Assembly: GCF_022751215.1 (NCBI RefSeq)
Contig: NZ_JAICDG010000002.1
Location: 1,240,001 to 1,304,000 of the forward strand
Source: Actinomadura terrae
GTDB lineage: Bacteria > Actinomycetota > Actinomycetes > Streptosporangiales > Streptosporangiaceae
DNA: 64,000 nucleotides
Direction of reading: 5' to 3'
This document shows, piece by piece, positions 38,008 to 46,669 of the stretch (positions are counted from its first letter, which is position 1; every line of letters begins with the position of its first letter). The notes beneath the pieces are model-generated. The model searched no databases, was not told where the DNA came from, and saw only the letters and a list, made by a program, of their open reading frames with translations. The translations under genes were made by a program, and so were the position numbers.

Positions 38008-38388
38008 GTGGCAACCCTGAAGGTCGGGCTGGTGTCGCCGGAGCGCGAGATCTGGTCCGGCGAGGCCAGGATGGTGGTCGCGCAGACCATCGAGGGCTCG
38101 CTCGGCATCCTGCCGGGCCACGCCCCGGTGCTGGGCGTTCTCCTCGACGGCAGCGTGGTCAAGATCGAGCCCGCCGACGGCGGCGAGCCGATCGTCGCGA
38201 TGGTCGGCAGCGGCTTCTTCTCCGTCGCGGCGGACGAGGTGTCCGTGCTGGCCGAGCAGGCCGAGCTGAGCGACGAGGTCGACGTGTCGGAGGCGCGCCG
38301 GCAGCTTGAGGAAGCGGCCGGCGGCGACGACGCGACGGCGGAGCGGCGGGCCCGCGCGCGGCTGCGCGCCGCGGGCATCGAGGCGTAG
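38008..38388 (+). CDS. atpC: ATP synthase F1 subunit epsilon
   Basis: This 126-residue subunit has the N-terminal beta-sandwich (VGLVSPEREIWSGEARMVVA; GSLGILPGHAPVLG) and the C-terminal helical hairpin ending ARARLRAAGIEA. It couples rotation and can inhibit ATP hydrolysis. The GTG start follows GGAGGAGAG. The 76-bp gap from atpD, with a strong hairpin, is the only sizeable gap in the F1 part of the operon. Confidence 0.96.
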   Translation: MATLKVGLVSPEREIWSGEARMVVAQTIEGSLGILPGHAPVLGVLLDGSVVKIEPADGGEPIVAMVGSGFFSVAADEVSVLAEQAELSDEVDVSEARRQLEEAAGGDDATAERRARARLRAAGIEA

Positions 38389-38411
38389 TTCCGAGCGGAC
38401 GGTAGGGGGAC

Positions 38412-38879
38412 TTGGGCGGGCACCTGGCACTGGATGCGGGCGGGGTGCTCGCCGCCGTCGTCGTGGCGGCGGCGCTGGTGTTCGTCGCGATGACCGTCCG
38501 CCGGTGGCTGTTCGTCCGCGGCGGCGGGGCGGTCGAGTGCAGCCTGCGCGTCCTGCCCGCGGACGGCGCGCCCGGCGCGTGGCGGCTCGGCATCGGCCGC
38601 TACAAGGGCGACGTCCTGCACTGGCATCGGGTGTTCGGCTTCCGCCGCAGGCCCCGGCAGGTGATCCACCGCCGGGGCCTCGTCATAGCCAACCGGCGCA
38701 GCCCCGAGCCGGGCGAGGCCGAGGGCCTGCTGCCGGACGTGAGCGTGATCGAGGTGCGCGACGGCGACCTGACCGTCGAGCTGGCGATGGGCGCGTCGGC
38801 GCTGACGGGGTTCCTGGCGTGGCTGGAGGCGGCGCCGCCCGGCTTCCCCGTCGATCTCCACCCTCCCGACCAGCCCTGA
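38412..38879 (+). CDS. DUF2550 membrane-anchored protein
   Basis: This 155-residue protein has one N-terminal membrane helix (about 10-32) followed by a cytoplasmic domain (ECSLRVLPADGAPGAWRLGI; RPRQVIHRRGLVI). DUF2550 proteins follow atpC in many actinobacteria (Rv1312 in M. tuberculosis) and have no known function. The start is TTG at 38412 after GGTAGGGGGA, only 23 bp after atpC, so it is probably the last gene of the operon. Confidence 0.88.
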   Translation: MGGHLALDAGGVLAAVVVAAALVFVAMTVRRWLFVRGGGAVECSLRVLPADGAPGAWRLGIGRYKGDVLHWHRVFGFRRRPRQVIHRRGLVIANRRSPEPGEAEGLLPDVSVIEVRDGDLTVELAMGASALTGFLAWLEAAPPGFPVDLHPPDQP

Positions 38880-39004
38880 CCCAGGATTCCGCCACGGGCG
38901 GGTAATGCTTCGGTCTGCGCCGCTCGTGTCGGCGCGGGCGCGGGAGCGTGGGGGAGCAGGATCGCGAGGTCCGCTCTCCCTCTTCCCGTTTCGCAGGAGT
39001 GCAC

Positions 39005-40513
39005 GTGCGCAAGCTCCTCATCGGCGTCGCCGGGTCGTCCGCCGCGCTGGCCCTGACGGCCGCCACGATGGCCGGTCCTCCGGCGGGCGCCGCGCCCGCG
39101 AAGCCGAACCTGGCGAAGCTGGTCGCGCTCAAGGACGTCCGGCGGCATCTGGCGGCGTTCCAGGAGATCGCCGACTACAACGGCGGCAACCGCGCGGCCG
39201 GGCGCCCGGGGTACGACGTGTCGGTGAAGTACGTGGCGGGACGGCTCAGGGCGGCGGGGCTGAAGCCGGTCGTCCAGAAGTTCACGTTCCCGTACTGGGG
39301 CGAGCGGTCGGGGGCGGCGCTCGCGCAGGCCGCGCCGCACAAGGCGTCCTACCGGCGCGGGCACGACTTCCTCACGATGCGGTACTCGGGCTCGGGCGAT
39401 GTCACGGGAGCCGTGACGGCGGTGGACGTCCCGTCCTCGGGCGAGGGCACCAGCGGCTGCGAGACCGCCGACTACAAGGACTTCGCGCGGGGCGCGGTCG
39501 CGCTCGTCCAGCGTGGCGGATGCACGTTCGAGGCGAAGGCGGAGCGGGCGCGGGCGGCCGGGGCCGCCGCGCTGCTGGTCTTCAACACGACCGCGGAGAA
39601 GGGGCCGATCAACGGCACCGTCGAGCGGGCGCAGGCCCTCCCGGTGCTCGGCGTGACCCACAAGCTGGGCGCGGGCCTCGTCAAGGCGTCTAAAAGCGAA
39701 CTCAGACTCCGGGTGAAGACCGACATCACGCAGGGCAGGAAGACCACGTCCAACGTCATCGCCGATACGCGGCAGGGGCGGCCCGGCAACGTCGTGCTGC
39801 TCGGCGCGCACCTGGACAGCGTCCGCGAGGGCCCGGGGATCAACGACAACGGGACCGGGTCGGCGGCGCTGCTGGCGATCGCCGAGAAGATCTCCGCGCT
39901 GGGCAAGGCCGGGCTGCGCAACCGGGTGCGTTTCGCCTGGTGGGGGGCCGAGGAGGAGGGGCTGCGCGGCTCCATCCACTACGTCCGGACGCTGAGCCCC
40001 GCCGCCCGCTCGGCGATCGCGCTGAACCTGAACTTCGACATGCTCGGCTCGGTGAACGGCGTCCGCGGCGTGTACGACGGTGACCACTCCGCGCGGTCCG
40101 GGGTCAAGGCGCCCGCCGGGTCGGGCGCGATCGAGAGGATGTTCCGGTGGCACTTCGCCGGGCTCGGCCTCCCGACCAAGCAGAGCCCGTTCAACGGGAC
40201 CTCCGACTACGGCCCGTTCATCGAGCACGGCATCCCGACCGGCGGCATCGACACCGGTGCGAACGGGACGAAGACGGCCGCCGAGGCCAAGAAGTTCGGC
40301 GGCCGCGCCGGGAAGGTGTACGACCCCTGCTACCACGCCAAGTGCGACCGGCTGAAGAACGTCGACCTGAAGCTGCTGGACACCAACACCGACGCGATCG
40401 CCGCCGTCACCCAGCACCTGGCCGAGACCACCGTGGCCGTCAACGGGCACGCGCAGCGGCTGGAGTCGGCCGGCCCGGCGCCGCTCTACCGGGGCGGCCA
40501 GCTCATCCGCTGA
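39005..40513 (+). CDS. Secreted M28-family zinc aminopeptidase with PA domain
   Basis: The GTG at 39005, after CAGGAG, gives 502 residues beginning with a Sec signal peptide (VRKLLIGVAGSSAALALTAA, cleavage near GAAPA). A protease-associated domain spans about 130-240 (GAVALVQRGGCTFEAKAERA). The M28 catalytic domain follows, with metal and catalytic residues visible in GAHLDSVREGPGINDNGTG, WGAEEEGLRGS, NFDMLGS and the final His of DPCYHAKCD. It probably releases N-terminal amino acids from extracellular peptides. It is convergent with the LysR gene and overlaps its end by 11 bp. Its expression signal is not obvious. Confidence 0.93.
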   Translation: MRKLLIGVAGSSAALALTAATMAGPPAGAAPAKPNLAKLVALKDVRRHLAAFQEIADYNGGNRAAGRPGYDVSVKYVAGRLRAAGLKPVVQKFTFPYWGERSGAALAQAAPHKASYRRGHDFLTMRYSGSGDVTGAVTAVDVPSSGEGTSGCETADYKDFARGAVALVQRGGCTFEAKAERARAAGAAALLVFNTTAEKGPINGTVERAQALPVLGVTHKLGAGLVKASKSELRLRVKTDITQGRKTTSNVIADTRQGRPGNVVLLGAHLDSVREGPGINDNGTGSAALLAIAEKISALGKAGLRNRVRFAWWGAEEEGLRGSIHYVRTLSPAARSAIALNLNFDMLGSVNGVRGVYDGDHSARSGVKAPAGSGAIERMFRWHFAGLGLPTKQSPFNGTSDYGPFIEHGIPTGGIDTGANGTKTAAEAKKFGGRAGKVYDPCYHAKCDRLKNVDLKLLDTNTDAIAAVTQHLAETTVAVNGHAQRLESAGPAPLYRGGQLIR

Positions 40514-41438
40514 ACGCGGCGCGGTCGGGCGGCGGGAGCCACTCGGCGGACGGGTCGAACGGCCTGCTCCCCGCCGTGACGTGCTCGATGAGCGGCGCCA
40601 GCGCGGGATGCCGGTTCTGCGCGTGCCACATCAGCGACCACGGGAACACCGGTGTCGGCTCGACGATCGGGAGCCGCCGGATGTCCGGGTGCGGCGGCAG
40701 GGGGATGTCCTCCCCGACGATGCCGTAGCGGGTGTCGGACGTGGCGATCCGCTCCACGTAGTGCTCCAGCCCGAAGTTGGGGCCGGACGGGTCGGTGCCG
40801 ATGCCGAGGTCCGCGCTGAGGAAGCGGTAGAACTCGACCCACTCGCTCTCCCGTGCGTTGCCGGGCATCCACGCCGTCGTGCCCGCGAGTTCGACCGCCC
40901 GGACGTGTTCGTGGTCCGCGAGCCGGTGGCCGCGTCCGACGAGGACGTGCAGGGGCTCCAGGTAGGCGGGGGCGTGGCGGATGCCCTCGTCCAGGCCGGT
41001 GGCGGCGCGTCCGAGGAAGGCGTCGAGCGCGCCCGCGAGCAGCGCGGGCGCGGCGGTGGCGAGCCCGTCCGAGGTGAGGATCTCGATCTCCACGTCCGGC
41101 CGCGCCTCGTGGAAGCCGCGGACCAGCCGGGTCGAGGCGAGGCGGGTGCCGAGCACGTCCACCCGCAGCGGGCGCGGGCCGCCGCGCGCCTGCTCCACCG
41201 CCTGGTCGGCGAGGACGAGCAGCGCGCGGGCCGGGACGAGGAACGCGCGCCCCTCCGCCGTCGGCGCGGCGCCGCCGCGCGTCCGTGCCAGCAGCGTCAC
41301 GCCGAGGCCGGCCTCCAGCCGGGCGACGCGCTTGGACACCGCCTGCTGGCTGAGTCCGAGCCGGTCGGCGGCGGCGCTGAACGACCGGTCGCCGGCCACC
41401 GCGACGAACGCCCGCACCGCGCCGAGATCCAGATCCAT
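40503..41438 (-). CDS. LysR-family transcriptional regulator
   Basis: This 311-residue protein has an N-terminal winged helix-turn-helix (MDLDLGAVRAFVAVAGDRSF, then AAADRLGLSQQAVSKRVARL) and a periplasmic-binding-like effector domain (about 90-300). The ATG at 41438 follows AGGAGGAGG; longer frames run antisense through dnaE and are not coding. It is divergent from dnaE across a 117-bp region that contains a perfect palindrome and a duplicated 13-bp element. Ligand and targets are unknown. Confidence 0.94.
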   Translation of the reverse strand: MDLDLGAVRAFVAVAGDRSFSAAADRLGLSQQAVSKRVARLEAGLGVTLLARTRGGAAPTAEGRAFLVPARALLVLADQAVEQARGGPRPLRVDVLGTRLASTRLVRGFHEARPDVEIEILTSDGLATAAPALLAGALDAFLGRAATGLDEGIRHAPAYLEPLHVLVGRGHRLADHEHVRAVELAGTTAWMPGNARESEWVEFYRFLSADLGIGTDPSGPNFGLEHYVERIATSDTRYGIVGEDIPLPPHPDIRRLPIVEPTPVFPWSLMWHAQNRHPALAPLIEHVTAGSRPFDPSAEWLPPPDRAAFSG

Positions 41439-41449
41439 CCAGCCTCCTC

Positions 41450-41466
41450 CTACAACCCCGGGTTGT
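41450..41466. promoter_or_regulatory. Palindromic operator in the lysR-dnaE region (copy 1)
   Basis: ACAACCC-C-GGGTTGT (41452-41466) is a perfect inverted repeat just upstream of the lysR Shine-Dalgarno. The leading 13 bp, CTACAACCCCGGG, recur exactly at 41536. A dyad next to a LysR gene is the expected auto-regulatory site. Confidence 0.6.
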
Positions 41467-41535
41467 GTTGACCGCCGTGTCGATTGTTGGACACCCCGCC
41501 CTGATCGGCGATGGGATGCGGCAGCCGACGGAAGG

Positions 41536-41548
41536 CTACAACCCCGGG
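41536..41548. promoter_or_regulatory. Second copy of the 13-bp element, in the dnaE start region
   Basis: CTACAACCCCGGG is identical to 41450-41462, lies 86 bp downstream in the same orientation, and ends 7 bp before the dnaE ATG, abutting its GGGGTGA Shine-Dalgarno. A protein bound here could block dnaE transcription or the RNA could affect its translation. Confidence 0.5.
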
Positions 41549-41555
41549 GTGACAG

Positions 41556-44500
41556 ATGGATTCGTTCGTACACCTGCACGTCCATACGGAGTACTCGATG
41601 CTGGACGGCGCGGCCAAGGTCGCCCCCCTCATGGACGAGGTCGCGCGACAGGGCATGCCCGCCGTCGCGATGAGCGACCACGGCAACGTGTACGGCGCGT
41701 ACGAGTTCCACCGGACGGCCGTCGCCCGGGGGGTCAAGCCCGTGATCGGCATCGAGGCGTACGTGGCGCCCGCGTCCCGGCGGCACCGCGAGCCGGTGTT
41801 CTGGAGCGAGGACCGGGCGCTGCGCAGATCCGATGACACGACCGGCGCGGGCGGCGACGTCTCCGGGCGCGGCCTCTACACGCACATGACGATGTGGGCC
41901 GAGTCCGCCGAGGGGCTGCGGAACCTGTTCCGGCTCCAGTCGCGGGCGTGGCTGGAGGGCCGCGCCCAGAAGTACCCGCGGATGGACGACGAGCTGCTCG
42001 CCGAGCACGCGCGCGGGATCATCGCCACGACGGGCTGCCCGTCCGGGGAGGTCCAGACCCGGCTGCGGCTCGGCCAGTACGACGCGGCCGTCGCCGCCGC
42101 GTCCCGCTACCGCGACCTGTTCGGCGGCGGGAACTACTTCCTGGAGCTGATGGACCACGGCCTGCCGATCGAGCGCCGCGTCCGCGACGACCTGCTGCGC
42201 GTCGGCCGCGACCTCGCCCTGCCGCCGCTCGCCACCAACGACTCCCACTACGTCACGCAGGACCGCGCCGAGGCGCACGACGCGCTGCTGTGCATCGGCA
42301 CCGGCAAGCAGCTCGCCGACACCGACCGGTTCCGCTTCGGCGGCAGCGGTTACCACCTGAAGACAGCGGGGGAGATGCGCGCGATGTGGGACGCGGAGGT
42401 CCCCGGCGCCTGCGACAACACGCTGCTGATCGCCGAGCGCGCCGGGGACTACGCGCCGGTGTTCGCGCACCGCGACCTGATGCCGAAGTTCCCCGTCCCG
42501 GACGGGGAGACCGAGGCGTCCTGGCTGCGCGCCGAGACCCTGCGCGGCGCCCGCCGCCGTTTCAAGGGCGATCCGCCGCGCGAGGTCCTGGACCGCATCG
42601 ACTACGAGCTGTCGGTCATCGAGGGAATGGGCTTCCCCGGCTACTTCCTGGTCGTCGCCGACATCTGCCGCCACGCCCGCGCCGAGGGGATCGGGCTCGG
42701 CCCCGGACGCGGCTCGGCGACCGGCTCCATGGTCGCCTACTGCACCGGCATCACCGAACTGGACCCGATCGAGCACAAGCTGATCTTCGAACGGTTCCTC
42801 AACCCCGAGCGCGTCACGATGCCCGACATCGACCTGGACTTCGACGACCGCCGCCGCGACGAGATGATCGAGTACGTGACCCGCCGGTACGGCGGCGACC
42901 GCGTCTGCCAGATCGTCACGTTCAGCACGATCAAGGCGAAGGCCGCCGTCAAGGACGCGGGCCGCGTGCTCGGCTACCCCTACGCGCTCGGCGACCGGAT
43001 CACCAAGGCGTTCCCGGCGGCGGCGGGCGGGCAGGAGATCCCGCTCGCCGCCGTCCACGACCCCGCGCATCCCCGCTACGCGGAGGCGTCCGAGCTGCGC
43101 CGGATGTACGCGGACGAACCCGACGTCAAGCGCGTGATCGATACCGCGCTCGGTGTCGAGGGCCTGACCCGCGGCACCGGCGTCCACGCGGCGGGCGTGA
43201 TCCTCTCGTCCGACCCGCTGATCGACGTGCTCCCGCTCGCCCGCCCGAAGGCCGACGGCCCGGTCGTCACCGGTTTCCCGTTCACCCAGGCCGAGGACAT
43301 GGGCCTGCTCAAGATGGACTTCCTCGGCCTGCGCAACCTCACGGTCATCAACGACGCCGTCGCAGGTGTGAAGGCCAACAAGGGCGTGGAGATCGACATC
43401 CTGAACGTCCCGCTGGACGACCCCACGACCTACGAACTGCTAGCACGCGGCGACACACTCGGCGTCTTCCAACTGGACGGCGGCGGCATGCGGACACTCC
43501 TCAAACTGATGCGCCCGACCGAGTTCACCGACATCGCCGCCGTTTCCGCGCTGTACCGGCCGGGCCCGATGGAGATGAACGCCCACACCAACTACGCGCT
43601 CCGCAAGACCAGGCGGCAGAAGGTCGAGCCCATCCACCCCGAACTGGGCGACGCGCTGGAACCGATCCTCGGCGACACCTACCACCTGGTCGTCTTCCAG
43701 GAACAGGTCATGGCGATAGCCCAGCAACTCGCAGGCTATTCGCTCGGCGCCGCCGACCTGCTGCGCCGCGCGATGGGCAAGAAGAAGAAGGAAGTCCTGG
43801 ACGCCGAATGGGACCGGTTCCGCGCGGGCATGCGCGAGCGCGGCCACTCCGACGAGGCCATTCGCGCGGTGTGGGACGTCCTGGTGCCGTTCAGCGGCTA
43901 CGGCTTCAACAAGTCCCACACCGCCGGATATGGGCTGGTCTCCTACTGGACGGCCTACCTGAAGGCCAACCACCCCGCCGAATACCTGGCCGCGCTGCTG
44001 ACGTCGGTAGGCGACGACAAGGACAAGATGGCCGTCTACCTCTCCGACTGCCGCCGCCTGGGCATCCGCGTCCTGCCGCCGGACGTGAACCAGAGCGCGC
44101 TCGACTTCACCGCCGTCGGCGACGACATCCGCTTCGGCCTGGGCGCCGTCCGCAACGTCGGCGCGGGGGTAGTCGAGGGAATCGTCGGCGCCCGCGAGCG
44201 AAGCGGCGCGTTCACCGCCTTCGCCGACTTCCTCGACCGCGTCCCGGCCCCCGTCTGCAACAAACGCGTGATCGAGTCACTGGCGAAGGCAGGCGCGTTC
44301 GACGGCCTGGGCCACCATCGCCGGGGGATCGTCGCCGTCCACGAACAGGCGGTGGACGCGGCCATCGACGTCAAACGCCACGAGGCCCACGGCCAGGACG
44401 CCCTGTTCGGCGGCTCGGCCGAGCCCACCGAAGGAATCGGAATCACCGTCCCGGAAGGCGAATGGGACCGCGCCACCCTGCTCACCCACGAACGGGAAAT

Positions 44501-45107
44501 GCTCGGCCTCTACGTCTCAGGCCACCCCCTGGACGGCGCGGAACGCGCCTTGGAGGCCCACCGCGACGTCGCCCTGGCCGAACTACTGGCCTCCGGTCGA
44601 ACCGACGGCCCGGTGAAGGTGAGCGGCATCATCGCGGGTCTCCAACGCAAGGTCACCAAGCGCGGCGACACCTGGGCGATCGTCACTCTCGAAGACCACG
44701 ACGCCTCGGTGGAATGCCTGGTCTTCCCCAAAAGCCACCTGCTGTTCGGCGCCCTCCTGGCCGAGGACCGGGTCGTCTCACTCCGAGGCCGCGTGAACGT
44801 CCGCGACGAAACCCTGAGCATCCACGTGGACGACGTCACCGTCCTGGACCTGGAAGCCCCCGGCGCCGGAGACGCCCCGCCCGTAGTGATCGCGGTAGCC
44901 GAGGCGAAAGTGACGCTCACCCTCGTCCGCGACCTGCGCCAGCTACTAACCGCGCACCCCGGCGAAACCCCCGTCCACCTGCGGATGCGTCGCCCACGCG
45001 GCGCCGGAGACGTCCTCTTCGACCTGCCGAGCTTCAGCGTCACGCCGACCCCGGCCTTCTACGGAGACGTGAAATCCCTCCTAGGAGCAGGCTGCGTCAC
45101 GCACTAA
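41556..45107 (+). CDS. dnaE: DNA polymerase III alpha subunit (DnaE1 type)
   Basis: This 1183-residue replicative polymerase has a PHP domain (FVHLHVHTEYSMLDG; GMPAVAMSDHGNVYG), the catalytic acidic cluster PDIDLDFDDRRR (about 424-435), the family signatures GPGRGSATGSMVAY and SGYGFNKSHTAGYGLVSYWT, a helix-hairpin-helix region (FLDRVPAPVCNKRVIESL) and a C-terminal OB fold (KVSGIIAGLQRKVTKRGDTW). Length and PHP type fit DnaE1 rather than the mutagenic DnaE2. Its location beyond the atp operon differs from mycobacteria. A regulator-like element lies at its translation start. Confidence 0.96.
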   Translation: MDSFVHLHVHTEYSMLDGAAKVAPLMDEVARQGMPAVAMSDHGNVYGAYEFHRTAVARGVKPVIGIEAYVAPASRRHREPVFWSEDRALRRSDDTTGAGGDVSGRGLYTHMTMWAESAEGLRNLFRLQSRAWLEGRAQKYPRMDDELLAEHARGIIATTGCPSGEVQTRLRLGQYDAAVAAASRYRDLFGGGNYFLELMDHGLPIERRVRDDLLRVGRDLALPPLATNDSHYVTQDRAEAHDALLCIGTGKQLADTDRFRFGGSGYHLKTAGEMRAMWDAEVPGACDNTLLIAERAGDYAPVFAHRDLMPKFPVPDGETEASWLRAETLRGARRRFKGDPPREVLDRIDYELSVIEGMGFPGYFLVVADICRHARAEGIGLGPGRGSATGSMVAYCTGITELDPIEHKLIFERFLNPERVTMPDIDLDFDDRRRDEMIEYVTRRYGGDRVCQIVTFSTIKAKAAVKDAGRVLGYPYALGDRITKAFPAAAGGQEIPLAAVHDPAHPRYAEASELRRMYADEPDVKRVIDTALGVEGLTRGTGVHAAGVILSSDPLIDVLPLARPKADGPVVTGFPFTQAEDMGLLKMDFLGLRNLTVINDAVAGVKANKGVEIDILNVPLDDPTTYELLARGDTLGVFQLDGGGMRTLLKLMRPTEFTDIAAVSALYRPGPMEMNAHTNYALRKTRRQKVEPIHPELGDALEPILGDTYHLVVFQEQVMAIAQQLAGYSLGAADLLRRAMGKKKKEVLDAEWDRFRAGMRERGHSDEAIRAVWDVLVPFSGYGFNKSHTAGYGLVSYWTAYLKANHPAEYLAALLTSVGDDKDKMAVYLSDCRRLGIRVLPPDVNQSALDFTAVGDDIRFGLGAVRNVGAGVVEGIVGARERSGAFTAFADFLDRVPAPVCNKRVIESLAKAGAFDGLGHHRRGIVAVHEQAVDAAIDVKRHEAHGQDALFGGSAEPTEGIGITVPEGEWDRATLLTHEREMLGLYVSGHPLDGAERALEAHRDVALAELLASGRTDGPVKVSGIIAGLQRKVTKRGDTWAIVTLEDHDASVECLVFPKSHLLFGALLAEDRVVSLRGRVNVRDETLSIHVDDVTVLDLEAPGAGDAPPVVIAVAEAKVTLTLVRDLRQLLTAHPGETPVHLRMRRPRGAGDVLFDLPSFSVTPTPAFYGDVKSLLGAGCVTH

Positions 45108-45122
45108 CCACCGCAAGCACCA

Positions 45123-45620
45123 TCAGGGGAGGCGGGCGTGTTCGGCTCGGGTGGCGGCGATCCGCTCACGCGCGAGGGTGCGGGCCCGCTCGGTGTCGTC
45201 GCCGGTGAGTCGGGTGAGGATCGTTGCGAGCGGCGTGATCTGCCCCCGGCCGCCCCAGTGACCCTCGGGGATCTCGGTGGGGAACACCCAGATCCGGCCG
45301 GCGTCACGCGGCCAGGCGCCGTTCTCCGCGTCGAGGATCGCCTCGGTGACCTCGGCGATGACGCTCGCACGCCTGCGCTCGTCGAGCTGGCCCTCGGGGA
45401 CGGACGGGACGACCTTGTAGCGAGGTGCGTCCGCGGGTTCTCCGCCGACGTAGACGCCGGCCGGTCGGTGCAGCCAGAGCCAGGAGACGGAACGGGTCAC
45501 CGGGTCGGCGGGGTCGAATCCCTCGTTGCGGACGAGGATCTCGGTGATGCGGTTCAGCAGCGCCGCCTCGGCGTCCGGCTGAAGCGCGCCGTCGGGTATG
45601 TACACGTCGAGCATGGGCAT
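45123..45620 (-). CDS. Tautomerase-family protein
   Basis: This 165-residue protein begins MPMLDVYIPDGAL, so Pro2 becomes the N-terminal catalytic proline after Met removal, as in 4-oxalocrotonate tautomerase-like enzymes. It is about twice the length of single-domain members and probably contains two beta-alpha-beta units (a second starts near PRYKVVPSVPEGQLDER). The ATG follows GAGGAG. It is divergent from an HxlR regulator, which probably controls it. The substrate is unknown. Confidence 0.85.
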   Translation of the reverse strand: MPMLDVYIPDGALQPDAEAALLNRITEILVRNEGFDPADPVTRSVSWLWLHRPAGVYVGGEPADAPRYKVVPSVPEGQLDERRRASVIAEVTEAILDAENGAWPRDAGRIWVFPTEIPEGHWGGRGQITPLATILTRLTGDDTERARTLARERIAATRAEHARLP

Positions 45621-45636
45621 GGTCGATCTCCTCAGT

Positions 45637-45657
45637 GAGTTTAGTTTTTCAACTCAG
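45637..45657. promoter_or_regulatory. Inverted repeat in front of the tautomerase gene
   Basis: TGAGTT (45637-45642) and AACTCA (45652-45657) form a dyad with a 9-bp spacer in the divergent region. It is a candidate operator for the HxlR regulator. Confidence 0.4.
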
Positions 45658-45678
45658 GCCGGAGCCTACGAGGCTAAG

Positions 45679-45707
45679 TACAACTTGTAAACCCAGATGG
45701 GTACACT
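45679..45707 (+). promoter_or_regulatory. hxlR operator and candidate leaderless promoter
   Basis: TACAA-C-TTGTA (45679-45689) is a perfect dyad. TACACT (45702-45707) is a good -10 that ends 6 nt before the ATG at 45714, so the transcript would start at the start codon. No Shine-Dalgarno is seen. The dyad overlaps the -35 position, as expected for auto-repression. Confidence 0.5.
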
Positions 45708-45713
45708 CGTCCC

Positions 45714-46205
45714 ATGGAGACGCGGCGAATCGACCCGGTGAACTGCTCGGTGGCGCGCGCCCTCTCGGTGGTGGGGGAGCGCTGGTCGCTGCTGATCGTT
45801 CGTGAAGCGCTGGACGGCGCGCGCCGGTTCGGAGAGTTCCACTCCCGCCTCGGGATCGCCAGAAATCTCCTGGCGACTCGGCTCGAGACCCTGGTGACTG
45901 CGGGAGTGATGCGCCGCGTGCCCTACCAGGAGCCCGGGGATCGGCAGCGCTTCGCCTACGAGCTCACCGAGCAGGGCCGGGCGTTGCGTCCCACGCTCGT
46001 GGCGCTCCTGGAGTGGGGCGACGCCTACCTCGCCGACCCGCAGGGCCCCTCGGTCATCGTCCGGCACCGGCCCGTCGACGATGCGGGCTCCTGCGGCGAG
46101 CCGGTCAAGATCGTCCTCGAGTGCGCCGCGGGGCACAGCCACCTCGCCCCGGGCGACGTCTGCCGCACGCCCGGACCGGGCGCGCGCTTCGTGGAAACCT
46201 CCTGA
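45714..46205 (+). CDS. HxlR-family transcriptional regulator
   Basis: This 163-residue protein has an HxlR winged helix (CSVARALSVVGERWSLLIVR; NLLATRLETLVTAGVMRRVP) and a C-terminal extension with cysteines (GSCGEPVKIVLECAAGHSHL, then DVCR) that could sense redox or bind metal. HxlR proteins usually control the neighbouring divergent gene, here the tautomerase, in response to aldehydes or oxidative stress. Confidence 0.92.
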   Translation: METRRIDPVNCSVARALSVVGERWSLLIVREALDGARRFGEFHSRLGIARNLLATRLETLVTAGVMRRVPYQEPGDRQRFAYELTEQGRALRPTLVALLEWGDAYLADPQGPSVIVRHRPVDDAGSCGEPVKIVLECAAGHSHLAPGDVCRTPGPGARFVETS

Positions 46206-46219
46206 GATCTGGCGAATGG

Positions 46220-46603
46220 TCAGCCGGTGAAGGACTCGGGACCGAAGCGGCCCCAGGCGATGAACGCCGCGAGCGCGAGGTAGACCAGGGTCAGTGCCGC
46301 GAACCGGAACTCGCCGCGGCGACTGTGAAAGGTCACCGCGCCGACCATCAGCAGGACCCAGCACAGGGCGGTCACCGGCACCAGAACCGGTGCGACATCG
46401 ACCACGGCCGGCAGGATCAGGCCGAAGGCGGCCAGGATCTCCAGGGCGCCGAGGCCCTTGACGAGGCCGGATCCGACGTCCTGGACCCAATCCCCGCCGG
46501 GGGACGCGGCCAGCTTCTCCGGTGGCGTGGCCGCCTTGATGATGCCGCTGGCCAGGGCCACCACGGCCAGCAGTCCGGCGCAGATCCACAGTGCGAGGTT
46601 CAT
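46220..46603 (-). CDS. DoxX-family membrane protein
   Basis: This 127-residue protein has four membrane helices (LALWICAGLLAVVALASGII; LGALEILAAFGLILPAVV) in the DoxX pattern. The ATG at 46603 is preferred over one 45 nt upstream because the protein then begins directly with the first helix and GGAG lies upstream. It is the last gene of the COE - sigma factor - doxX set on this strand. DoxX-type genes often accompany ECF41 sigma factors. Confidence 0.85.
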   Translation of the reverse strand: MNLALWICAGLLAVVALASGIIKAATPPEKLAASPGGDWVQDVGSGLVKGLGALEILAAFGLILPAVVDVAPVLVPVTALCWVLLMVGAVTFHSRRGEFRFAALTLVYLALAAFIAWGRFGPESFTG

Positions 46604-46669
46604 GAGGGATGTCTCCAATGGCGAGCTTGAGTGCGACCGGTTGCGCATGGCCCGGTCGGGCCGGGTGGT

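Noticed and set aside
41439-43187. N-terminal extension of the LysR gene through dnaE
   Set aside because: The real start has AGGAGG and the family's exact N-terminus; the extension is antisense to dnaE.
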